Of a stretch of DNA of 64,000 nt, positions 8,880 through 16,769 are shown piece after piece; the stretch's first letter is position 1; each line of letters begins with the position of its first letter. Both the position numbers and the translations under genes were made by a program. Source of the stretch: Casimicrobiaceae bacterium (GTDB lineage: Bacteria; Pseudomonadota; Gammaproteobacteria; Burkholderiales; Casimicrobiaceae); NCBI GenBank assembly GCA_026646885.1, contig JAPKHK010000007.1:186001-250000 (forward strand), given 5' to 3'. The notes beneath the pieces are model-generated. The model saw only the letters and a program-made list of their open reading frames with translations. It was not told where the DNA came from and made no database searches.

Positions 8880-9526
8880 GGATCGCGCTGAACAAGGCGC
8901 ATTTCCCGGTCACCGTATTGGGGCCGGGCCGGCGCCTGGGCTTGTGGCTGCAAGGCTGTTCCATTCATTGCCCGAACTGCGTGTCGCAAGACACCTGGGC
9001 CTTCGACCGCGGCCGCGAAACCACCGTGGCCGCCATCCTCACCTGGGCGCGAAACGTCAGCGGCGACAGACTGGATGGCGTCACCCTCTCTGGCGGCGAG
9101 CCCTTCGATCAGCCCAAGGCGCTGGGTGCCCTGCTGGCCGCCCTCGACCATTGGCGGGAGTCGATCGGCGGTGATTTCGATCTCTTGGCTTATAGCGGCT
9201 ATCCGTTGTCGCGCCTGCAAGACAAACACCCGCGGCTCTTGGCGCAACTGGATGCTGTCATTCCCGAACCCTATGTGGAGGGCTTGCCACGCACACATCT
9301 GTGGCGTGGTTCGGCCAATCAGCCGCTCGTTCCCCTCTCGCCACGAGGCAAAGCGCGTTATGCTCCCTATCTCGAACAAAAGGCGAGCGCGGATAGCCGC
9401 ATGCAAAGCTGGTTTGACGGTGAAAGGCTCTGGGTGGTGGGCATACCCGACCGGGGCGACATGGCGACGCTGGAGGCCGAGGCCGGCGCTCGCGGCCTCA
9501 CGCTGAAGGACGTTTCTTGGCGCTGA
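8876..9526 (+). CDS. Short radical SAM protein, NrdG/PFL-activase-like
   Basis: 216 residues, starting with GTG that overlaps the stop of the AAA+ gene (GTGA). The canonical CX3CX2C cluster motif is at C28, C32 and C35 (GCSIHCPNC), and the SAM-binding GGE is at 73-75 (LSGGEPFDQ). The N-terminus (RLGLWLQGCSIHC) resembles the activases of anaerobic ribonucleotide reductase and pyruvate formate-lyase. There is no SPASM or other auxiliary-cluster domain. No glycyl radical enzyme is encoded nearby, so a classical activase role is unlikely. The consistent neighbours are an AAA+ protein and a kinase. Function cannot be assigned; the radical SAM chemistry follows from the motifs, the substrate is unknown. 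Six bases separate it from the kinase gene. Confidence 0.88.
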   Translation: MRIALNKAHFPVTVLGPGRRLGLWLQGCSIHCPNCVSQDTWAFDRGRETTVAAILTWARNVSGDRLDGVTLSGGEPFDQPKALGALLAALDHWRESIGGDFDLLAYSGYPLSRLQDKHPRLLAQLDAVIPEPYVEGLPRTHLWRGSANQPLVPLSPRGKARYAPYLEQKASADSRMQSWFDGERLWVVGIPDRGDMATLEAEAGARGLTLKDVSWR

Positions 9527-9532
9527 TCCAAC

Positions 9533-11929
9533 ATGAGTGAGGCGGCGCAAGCGGAGTTCTACCGCCCTTGCCCCAGTTGCGGGGCGGAGAATGCGCCGGA
9601 CGCTTTGCGTTGCGGCTGTGGTGCGCTGCTCGCCGGCGTGGATTTGCTGCGCCGGGAAGAACCCGTGCCTCGACCCGCCGATCTTCCCACTGCGCCGCCA
9701 GAACCTGTCCTCGCCCCAACGCCCGAAGCGCAAGCACCCAGCGCCTTACCCAAGCGCTGCCCGCATACGGACTGCGCCCAGCTCAATCCGCCCGATGCCC
9801 AGCGCTGCCTTTATTGCAATCGCGCCTTGGATGAAGCGCCCGCGCCCGCCGCAGGCCTCTTGCGCCTGCCGCCGGAACTGGAAACGCGCTATCGCATCCT
9901 GCGGCCCTTGCCGGTGAAAGGCGCCGAGGCCGAGTTGCTGCTGGTGGAGGACATCACCGATGGCACGCCGCGCGTGGCCAAGGTGTATCGGCATGGCATC
10001 GTGCCCAAGCGCGAAGTGCTGGAGCGCGTGGCTCGCATCGATGCCGCGCACAGGGTACAGATTTTGGAACATGGCATCAGCAGCGGCCATGCTTTCGAGC
10101 TGATGGAATATTGCACCGAGGGGTCGCTACGCGATTGGATGACGGCCGGGGCGCTGCCCGCAAAGGTGCTGCCGCGGGTGGTGGAAGAGCTGGTGACAGC
10201 CTTGGTGGCGGTGCATGCCGCCGGGGTGGTACATCGCGACCTCAAGCCCGAGAACGTGCTCTTGCGCCGCCGCGAACCCTTGGATTTGGTGCTCACCGAT
10301 TTTGGCACCGCCTCGGTGCTCGATGCCACTCAGCGCTTCACCGGGGTGGCGCGCACTTTGCCCTACGCCGCACCGGAAACGCTCTCCGGCGTGATCGACG
10401 CCAAGGCGGATTATTGGGCCTTGGGCATGATGCTGCTGGAAGCCGCCACCGGCCAACATCCTTTTGCCGGGCTTTCGGAAGCGGTGATCCTGCATCACCT
10501 GGCCACGCGCGGCATCGACACCGCGGCCATCGCCGAACCAGGCTTGCGCCAACTGGCGCGCGGTCTCTTGCTGCGCGACCCCAAGGACCGTTGGGGTGCG
10601 GAAGAGATCGGCCGCTGGCGCCGCGGCGACGCCACCTTGCCCGAGCCCACGGAAGCCCGCGGCGTCGCCGATTTTGACGATGTCTATCGCCTCGCGGGCG
10701 AGGTTTGTTCCAGCCGCGAGCAGTTGGCCGCCGCCTTGGCGCGGCACTGGCGCGAAGGTGTGATCGATCTGGCGAATGGCAACCTCTTGCGCTGGTTTCG
10801 CGACGCCGAAAAAGATCAAGACACGGTGCGACTTCTGATCGACAACCGTTTCGAGAAGAAACATCACGTCGATGTGCAGCTCTTGCAGCTCATTTTGCAT
10901 CTAGCCCCCGGCATTCCGCCGGTGTGGCAAGGCGCGCCGCTGGATCTCGCCTGGCTCGCCAACCATGCCAACCAAGCCCTGAGCGGTAATAAGAAAGCTA
11001 AAACGGCCCTGTCGGAATTACATGAGCGGCGCGTGCTCGAAGCTTATGCGCAGCGCGGCAACGCCTTCGCCAACCAGGCGCACGAGCGCTGGACCCAAGC
11101 GGCGGATCAGTTTCAAACCGCCTGGCGCAAGTGGCAGGACTTTTTGCACGCACACCGCCCCAAGCCCGCGCCCGGCGAAGCCGTGAAGTTCGACGATCTG
11201 GTATTCGGCCCGGCCGGCCCCAGTTGCCCGCCGCTGGCGGACATTCATCCCCGACTCTTGGCGGCCGTCTTCGACCCGCGTTGGGGCAGCCGCTGGCGCG
11301 AGCGCTTGGCCGGCGACTTGGCGAGCTTGCAAATCAATTTGCCGTGGCTCGCGGAATTGGGGGACATTCGGGAAATCGATCACGTCGACCTCCTGGCGGT
11401 GGAAACGCTGCTGCCCGAATTGCGGCGCCTCGCCACCGAGGCCGATCGCCTGGGGCAGACGCGCCGCCAGCGTGCCCAGCAAGAAGCCGATTCGCTGCAA
11501 AGTCGCTGCACCGTCGTTTTGAGCGCCGTGCGCAATGCCGGCAAAAGGATTGCGGCCAACCGCGAGACCATTGCCACCCTCGATCTGGCAATCAGCGAGT
11601 ACTACGCCTTGCTCGCGCAGTTGCGCGCGACCAGCAGCGTCGATGAAAGCTTTCGCGAGAACCTCGCGCGCTTCGCCAAGCCGGAATCTTTGGTGGCCCG
11701 CCTGTCCGCCGCCAACCGGCGCTTGGCGCAACATCAGGCGATCAGCGGAGGGTGGCTCAGTTTGCCGGCGTTGGGCGTAGCCGGCTTGGTCACCTTGGTT
11801 CTGGCGCGCTTCCTGCGGCAATGGGGACTGTTGATCGGTTTGGCGATCGTCGGCGGCGTGGCGGTTTGGCGCGTCTTGCCGGGATATACGTTGGTGCATG
11901 AAATTCGCGTCTTGGCACTGCGGATTTGA
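9533..11929 (+). CDS. Zinc-ribbon Ser/Thr protein kinase with C-terminal membrane segment
   Basis: 798 residues. Two zinc ribbons come first: C13/C16/C27/C29 and C76/C81/C92/C95, separated by a Pro-rich linker. A Hanks-type kinase domain spans about 120-370. The ATP-binding lysine is likely K150 (RVAKVY), the catalytic loop HRDLKPEN starts at 234 (D236), DFG is at 256-258, and YAAPE is the APE-type motif. The glycine-rich loop is degenerate (VKGAEAELLLVED). After a long helical region (about 390-735, with coiled coil) there is a hydrophobic tail (about 738-785: VAGLVTLVLARFL and LLIGLAIVGGVAVW) that probably anchors the protein in the membrane. It is the last gene of the cassette, six bases after the radical SAM gene. 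No phosphatase partner is adjacent. I infer that it senses through the ribbons or tail and phosphorylates cassette members or others; this is not shown by sequence. Confidence 0.9.
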   Translation: MSEAAQAEFYRPCPSCGAENAPDALRCGCGALLAGVDLLRREEPVPRPADLPTAPPEPVLAPTPEAQAPSALPKRCPHTDCAQLNPPDAQRCLYCNRALDEAPAPAAGLLRLPPELETRYRILRPLPVKGAEAELLLVEDITDGTPRVAKVYRHGIVPKREVLERVARIDAAHRVQILEHGISSGHAFELMEYCTEGSLRDWMTAGALPAKVLPRVVEELVTALVAVHAAGVVHRDLKPENVLLRRREPLDLVLTDFGTASVLDATQRFTGVARTLPYAAPETLSGVIDAKADYWALGMMLLEAATGQHPFAGLSEAVILHHLATRGIDTAAIAEPGLRQLARGLLLRDPKDRWGAEEIGRWRRGDATLPEPTEARGVADFDDVYRLAGEVCSSREQLAAALARHWREGVIDLANGNLLRWFRDAEKDQDTVRLLIDNRFEKKHHVDVQLLQLILHLAPGIPPVWQGAPLDLAWLANHANQALSGNKKAKTALSELHERRVLEAYAQRGNAFANQAHERWTQAADQFQTAWRKWQDFLHAHRPKPAPGEAVKFDDLVFGPAGPSCPPLADIHPRLLAAVFDPRWGSRWRERLAGDLASLQINLPWLAELGDIREIDHVDLLAVETLLPELRRLATEADRLGQTRRQRAQQEADSLQSRCTVVLSAVRNAGKRIAANRETIATLDLAISEYYALLAQLRATSSVDESFRENLARFAKPESLVARLSAANRRLAQHQAISGGWLSLPALGVAGLVTLVLARFLRQWGLLIGLAIVGGVAVWRVLPGYTLVHEIRVLALRI

Positions 11930-12002
11930 GTTGGTTTCCAATGCCCGTTCGCCCAGCGAAAGGGTGTCCCCATTGCGCTTCTTCAGCCTTTGCCTTTCTG
12001 CA

Positions 12003-12926
12003 CTAGTCGACGACGACCAGCTTGCCGCGTGACATGTCCATCGAGCAGCGAAACGGCAAATCGCCGGTTTTGTCCGGAAAGATATCCAGCGTTACTGTCT
12101 CTCCGGTTGGGAGAATTCTGCTCATGTCGAGTGTGGGGAATACGATCTCGCGCGCGCAGCCGGCGCTCCGGTCGGCCGTGATGGAAAGTTTAAGGGGAAT
12201 TCCTTTGCGCACGGTAAGAACGTTCGGGGTATAGCGGGCCTGCGAGACGGCGATGCTTGCATATTGCACGCCCTTCTCTATCCTCGACTCCCCTGAAATC
12301 GCCTGGTTGTAGGCTTCGAATGCGCGCGGCAAGCTGGCAATCGGCTCCTCGTCGCTGGCGGTTCTCGATGTGACCGGAGCATCATCAAGCGGGAACGAAA
12401 GCAAAACGCTCGTCAGCAACACCGCGAGCGCGGTCGAGGACCAACTGCCAATAAAGACAGCACTGGCCGACCGGCCTTCTTCGACGGATTCCACTTTGCC
12501 GCGGCTGCCGCAGCGCGCGGCATACGTTATGGCGAAAAGGCTCAATAGCACGATAAACGCGAAGAAAGGCATGAACACGTCCAGGTCGAAAGGACGGATC
12601 ATTTGCCCGAGCATTGCCCCCATCATGCCGCCCATGGGGCCGGCCATCACGCCTTCGAGCACCCCCAAGTGCCCACCGAGTTTCCCGACCGGCACACCGA
12701 TCAGCAGTCCCGCGATGCTGCCAAGGATGACGCCCCAAAGAAAATCCCCGCTGGGGGCCGTCCACAGCGTTGCCGTAACCAGCCCGGCAATCATGCCCAG
12801 GCCCATGCCGGCCATCATGCCGTGCATCGCATCGAGCATCGCGCGTAGACGAAAAACATAAACGACCGAACCCGCGAGAGCGAGCGCCAATAGCAAAAAC
12901 AGCAAGGCGAAGCCCGAAGAAGTCAT
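12003..12926 (-). CDS. Membrane protein with Met-rich N-terminus and C-terminal cupredoxin domain
   Basis: 307 residues. There is an N-terminal hydrophobic helix, then a Gly/Met-rich membrane region (about 30-130, with MHGMMAGMGLGM and MAGPMGGMMGAMLGQM), and a further membrane helix at about 160-180. A periplasmic cupredoxin-like domain (about 215-307) follows. It carries AGCAREIVFPTLDMS and PFRCSMDMSRGKLVVV, the Cys/Met ligand pattern of the COG4633-type plastocyanin-like family. I infer copper or another soft-metal handling in the envelope. It is convergent with the kinase cassette (73 bases between stops). The promoter side holds two TCATGA hexamers one base apart near 13018. The Shine-Dalgarno at the ATG (12926) is poor, so the start is less certain. 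Confidence 0.75.
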   Translation of the reverse strand: MTSSGFALLFLLLALALAGSVVYVFRLRAMLDAMHGMMAGMGLGMIAGLVTATLWTAPSGDFLWGVILGSIAGLLIGVPVGKLGGHLGVLEGVMAGPMGGMMGAMLGQMIRPFDLDVFMPFFAFIVLLSLFAITYAARCGSRGKVESVEEGRSASAVFIGSWSSTALAVLLTSVLLSFPLDDAPVTSRTASDEEPIASLPRAFEAYNQAISGESRIEKGVQYASIAVSQARYTPNVLTVRKGIPLKLSITADRSAGCAREIVFPTLDMSRILPTGETVTLDIFPDKTGDLPFRCSMDMSRGKLVVVD

Positions 12927-13100
12927 ATTGGCGGCACAGAAATGTGTTCGAAAGCGGCGCGCGGCGCCGGTTCACGGTATTCCGGTTGCAACTCCACGGC
13001 GGCAGTTCGAATCCTCATGATTCATGATAACACTCCGGCGCAAAGAGCCCGCGAACGGGGTACTTAACGAGATGTCGAATCGCTGGCTTGCAGTTCGCGG

Positions 13101-14756
13101 TCAGCCGTGCGCGCCCGCAGCGCGCGCCAGGATCTCTTCCCGCGCCAGGTTTTTCGCCAGGGTTCCAAACACAGCCCCGGCATCGCCCCCCAAACGACTG
13201 GCGCAGAACGCCTCAGCAACAAAATCGGGCGCATGTTGCAAGAGCAGCGCCGCTTGCAAGGCCAAGGCGAGGTCTTGGGTGAGGCGCCGGGCGCGGGTTT
13301 CCAGGCCTTCTTTGTCTTTGAACGCCTGCATCAGCCGCGCCAAATGCCGATCGAAAGCGGCGTTTTTGCCTTGCGCGGGCGCCACTTCGGCGAGCAACAA
13401 TTCGGCGATGCGCGGATGTTTGCCAAGGGCGCGCAGCACGTCGAGACACATCACGTTGCCCGAACCTTCCCAAATCGAATTGACCGGCAGTTGGCGGTAG
13501 AAGCGCGCCAGGGGCGCTTCTTCGACATAACCATTGCCGCCCAGTACCTCCATGGCCTCGGCGCCGAATTGCGCGCCACGTTTACACACCCAGAACTTGG
13601 CGATGGGGGTGAGGGCGCGACGCAAAAGACGTTCGTCTTCGTCTTGATCTTGCCGGTCGATGCCACGGGCGATGCGCATCACGAGAGCCGTGGCGGCTTC
13701 GACTTCGAGAGCCAAATCGGCCAGCACGTTCTGCATCAAGGGCTGATCGACGAGCGCCTTACCGAAAGCGGTGCGACGCCGGGCATGGTGAAGGGCATGA
13801 TTGAAGGCGCCGCGCATCAAGCCGGTGGAACCCAGGGCGCAATCGAGCCGGGTGTAGTTGCCCATTTCCAGTACGGTGGGGATGCCTCGCCCTTCCACGC
13901 CGATGAGCCGCGCCCAGGCACCTTCGAATTCCACTTCGGCAGTGGCGTTGGAGCGGTCCCCCAGTTTGTCTTTCAGGCGCAAGAGCCGCAAAGCGTTGGG
14001 TCGGCCGCCGGGCGCCCAGCGCGGCAGGAAGAAGCAGGAGAGACCGCGAGTCGTCTGCGCCGTGACCAAAAACGCATCGGACATCGCCGCAGACAAGAAC
14101 CATTTGTGCCCGGTGAGCAGATACTCGCCGCCACCGATGGGCTCGGCCCGCGTGGTGTTCGCGCGCACATCCGAACCACCCTGCTTTTCGGTGAGGCCCA
14201 TGCCGATCATCACGCCTCGTTTTTGCTCGGCGGGAAGGAAACGACCATCGTATTCGCGCGCAAGCAGCAGGCGCAGCCAAGGCTCCGCCAGAGTCGCGTC
14301 CTGGCGCACGACCGGCACGGCGCCGTAGGTCATGGTGGTGGGGCACAGCGACCCAGCCTCGACTTCGGCGAAGAGCATGAACAGGGCAGCGCGGGCGACA
14401 TGAGCCCCCGGGCGTGGGTCGGCCCAGGGGCCGGTGTCGCAGCCCTTGGCTTTGAGCCAACCGAGGCACTGGTGCCAGGCGGGATGAAATTCGACCTCGT
14501 CACGACGAAAGCCGAAGCGATCGTAACTCTTTAGCATCGGCGGAAAGACATTGGCCAGACGCCCGCGTTCGGCCCATTCGGCACTGGCCAATTCCTGTGC
14601 CGCGGCGGCAAGCTCCTCCTGCGCCCAGGACGCGCCCTCTCGGACCAAAGCTTCGCGCAGCGCGCGATGGCTCCGAAACGGTTGATGATCAACGAGCGGC
14701 GGCGTTTGGTTGAAGACTTCGTGAGTGGTCAAGGGCGGCGGGTAAAGGGCGTTCAT
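13101..14756 (-). CDS. aidB: AidB-type acyl-CoA dehydrogenase
   Basis: 551 residues, close to the 541 of E. coli AidB and matching it along its length: an opening with THEVFNQTPPL, then LANVFPP, EAGSLCPTTMTYG, GMGLTEKQGGSDVRANTTRA, GHKWFLSAAMSDA, LKDKLGDRSNATAEVEFEGA and VNSIWEGSGNVMCLDVLRAL. AidB is an FAD-containing acyl-CoA dehydrogenase homologue that binds DNA and is induced by alkylating agents; its physiological substrate is unclear. I chose the ATG at 14756 because GGAG lies seven bases upstream; the reading frame continues upstream without family similarity. The gene is divergent from the DUF5648/beta-lactamase gene. Confidence 0.92.
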   Translation of the reverse strand: MNALYPPPLTTHEVFNQTPPLVDHQPFRSHRALREALVREGASWAQEELAAAAQELASAEWAERGRLANVFPPMLKSYDRFGFRRDEVEFHPAWHQCLGWLKAKGCDTGPWADPRPGAHVARAALFMLFAEVEAGSLCPTTMTYGAVPVVRQDATLAEPWLRLLLAREYDGRFLPAEQKRGVMIGMGLTEKQGGSDVRANTTRAEPIGGGEYLLTGHKWFLSAAMSDAFLVTAQTTRGLSCFFLPRWAPGGRPNALRLLRLKDKLGDRSNATAEVEFEGAWARLIGVEGRGIPTVLEMGNYTRLDCALGSTGLMRGAFNHALHHARRRTAFGKALVDQPLMQNVLADLALEVEAATALVMRIARGIDRQDQDEDERLLRRALTPIAKFWVCKRGAQFGAEAMEVLGGNGYVEEAPLARFYRQLPVNSIWEGSGNVMCLDVLRALGKHPRIAELLLAEVAPAQGKNAAFDRHLARLMQAFKDKEGLETRARRLTQDLALALQAALLLQHAPDFVAEAFCASRLGGDAGAVFGTLAKNLAREEILARAAGAHG

Positions 14757-14892
14757 GCCGAAACTCCGAAACGCGGGGGCTATGCGCAAATGATCCGCCC
14801 GCGCCGCCTCGGAATGCAACACTTTGTTGCGAGGCTGCCGCGCCAACGTTTCCGTCGCTAGTATGGCTGAGGTAGTTTACATCGCCAGGATC

Positions 14893-16437
14893 ATGAGCCG
14901 AGTCCTCCTCGCAGTTTTGCTCTTAACACCAATCCACCTGCGGGCCGAGGTGGTCGAATTCCACGCGCCGGAGCTCGACCACTACTTCATCACTGCCGGC
15001 TCGGCTGAACAAGCCTTGGTGGACAGCGGCGCCGTCGGCCACTGGGAGCGTACTGGCAAGAGCTTTGCTGCGGGCGGGACAGCGCAGGTGTGCCGCTTCT
15101 ATGGCAACAGCGCCATCGACCCTGCCACTGGAATGCCCTACGGGCCGAATTCTCATTTTTATACCTTAGACCCGGCCGAGTGCGCCGCTTTGCGCTCGGC
15201 TTACCGAGCCGATGCGCCCAGCTGGCGTTTCGAGGCCCACGATTTCTGGAGCACGCCGCCCCAGGGCGGACAGTGCAGCCCGCCGCAGGCAACGGTACTG
15301 CGCGCCTACAACCAGGGATCTGCGCGTGGCGGAGTTCCCAACCATCGCTACACCACCGACTTGGGTGCCTACTTCGAAACGGTCGCGCGGGGTTGGGCGG
15401 CCGAGGGCGCCGCAATGTGCGCGCCGCCCCCGCCCAGTGGCTGCAATGCTAACGAGCTTGCGGCTCTGGAACAGCAGATGCGTGAGGTGTTGTCTGATCT
15501 CGCCAATCCAGTCGATTTCAATCTGCAGCTCGAAAGCTTCGACGGGCGCGCCTTCGTTTATGCGCGTGGCGCTTCGGCCCCGACCACGGTGTACGAATCG
15601 GCTTCTACCTCCAAGTGGGTCAGCGCGGCGGTAATTCTTTCGCTGGTCGATCGGGGATTCCTCAGCCTCGACTCGCGCCCCCAGGACTTCATCGATTTTT
15701 GGCGCCTGCCCGCCGGGCACCCGGCTCAGACCATGACCTTGCGCCACCTCTTGGCGTTTACCTCGGGTTTTTCGGAGGAGCCGTTTTGCCTCAATCTGCC
15801 GAACTTCGACTTCGCCACCTGCGTGCGTAACATCTTTGAAGCCAACATCAGCCGCGGCGTGCCACCCGGACGCGAGTACGACTACGCCAGCACCCACTTG
15901 CAGATTGCCGGCCTCATGGCCGTCCGGGCGCGCGCTGCGGCGAGTTGGGCGGAGATTTTTGCCGAATTCCAGGCGCGCACCGGTCTTTTTCCCACCGGTC
16001 GCTATGATTTGCCTTCGGCCACCAACCCGCGGCTCGCCGGCGGCATGCATTGGACGGGTGCTGAATACCTACATTTCTTGCGCGCGCTGACCCGCCGCGA
16101 AGTGGTGAGCGACGCGCTGTCCGCCGCGATGCTCAAGAGCCAGCGAGGAGACGCGCAGGTGGTCTACTCGCCGCTGCAAGCGGGCTTGAACGAAGACTGG
16201 GCGTATGGCTTGGGTAATTGGGTCGAGTGTGCCAGCCCCGATTACAACTGCGGCTTGGGCTTCCTGCGCAATTCCAGTGCCGGTGCGTATGGCGCCTATC
16301 CATTCATTGACTTCCGCGACCACTACTTCGGCATGTTGGCGCAGCAGGGCCGGCCAGGCACGGGCAAGGAAGGGGTTGGCCTGGTGCGGGAAATCGCCGG
16401 CCATGCGGCCCGATGGGCTCGCCAGCAATGCCCTTGA
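14893..16437 (+). CDS. Exported DUF5648 / serine beta-lactamase-fold fusion protein
   Basis: 514 residues. A signal peptide (1 to about 18, MSRVLLAVLLLTPIHLRAE) starts at the ATG with AGGA just upstream; the reading frame begins earlier but without coding character. Residues about 20-190 form a DUF5648-type region with two internal repeats (ELDHYFITA and PNHRYTTD units, CRFYG, SHFYTLDPAEC). After a short Pro-rich hinge (APPPPSGC), a class C beta-lactamase/PBP-fold domain fills about 210-514. Its SxxK nucleophile is STSK (in ESASTSKWVSA) and the second motif is probably YAS (YDYASTHLQ) in place of YxN. Many cysteines fit a periplasmic or secreted location. I infer a hydrolase or esterase tethered by a carbohydrate- or surface-binding module; a true beta-lactamase is unlikely. 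Confidence 0.82.
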   Translation: MSRVLLAVLLLTPIHLRAEVVEFHAPELDHYFITAGSAEQALVDSGAVGHWERTGKSFAAGGTAQVCRFYGNSAIDPATGMPYGPNSHFYTLDPAECAALRSAYRADAPSWRFEAHDFWSTPPQGGQCSPPQATVLRAYNQGSARGGVPNHRYTTDLGAYFETVARGWAAEGAAMCAPPPPSGCNANELAALEQQMREVLSDLANPVDFNLQLESFDGRAFVYARGASAPTTVYESASTSKWVSAAVILSLVDRGFLSLDSRPQDFIDFWRLPAGHPAQTMTLRHLLAFTSGFSEEPFCLNLPNFDFATCVRNIFEANISRGVPPGREYDYASTHLQIAGLMAVRARAAASWAEIFAEFQARTGLFPTGRYDLPSATNPRLAGGMHWTGAEYLHFLRALTRREVVSDALSAAMLKSQRGDAQVVYSPLQAGLNEDWAYGLGNWVECASPDYNCGLGFLRNSSAGAYGAYPFIDFRDHYFGMLAQQGRPGTGKEGVGLVREIAGHAARWARQQCP

Positions 16438-16538
16438 AAGGATCTTGAGGCAGCACACCCCGCTCGAAGAACGCGCCACGACGATCTCAAAAAGGGCGCA
16501 AGACGCTTGCCTCGCGCCGCATTTGATGTTTTCATCTG

Positions 16539-16565
16539 CCCACGAGACCCTTGTCTCGCGGGGAG
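16539..16565 (+). promoter_or_regulatory. Leader hairpin overlapping the ribosome binding site
   Basis: CGAGAC (16543-16548), loop CCTT and GTCTCG (16553-16558) form a perfect six-base stem. After one A.C mismatch, CCC (16539-16541) can pair with GGG (16560-16562), which is part of the GGGGAG Shine-Dalgarno for the small membrane protein at 16571. The structure could limit ribosome access. Seen in sequence; its function is inferred. Confidence 0.45.
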
Positions 16566-16570
16566 TTGCC

Positions 16571-16762
16571 ATGCGCTATGCGTCCAAGACCAGCATCCTG
16601 ATTGCCCTTTTTCTCCTCGGCACCGCGCTTTTCAACTATCCCTTGCTGTCCCTGTTCAATCTTCCCGCGACGCTCTTCGGCGTGCCCGTGTTGTATGTGT
16701 ATATGTTCGGCGCCTGGGCAGTCTTGATCGGGATGTTGGTCTACACCTTCGAGCATCACTGA
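16571..16762 (+). CDS. Small membrane protein preceding the symporter-type sensor kinase
   Basis: 63 residues with two predicted membrane helices (about 9-30 and 37-58), a basic N-terminus (MRYASKTS) and a His-rich end (FEHH). It has a strong GGGGAG ribosome site five bases before the ATG. It ends seven bases before the sensor kinase gene and is clearly in the same transcription unit. The size and position resemble the small two-helix subunits encoded next to sodium/solute symporters. I infer an accessory subunit of the symporter-like sensor; no family name is certain. Confidence 0.75.
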   Translation: MRYASKTSILIALFLLGTALFNYPLLSLFNLPATLFGVPVLYVYMFGAWAVLIGMLVYTFEHH

Positions 16763-16769
16763 GCGCACC

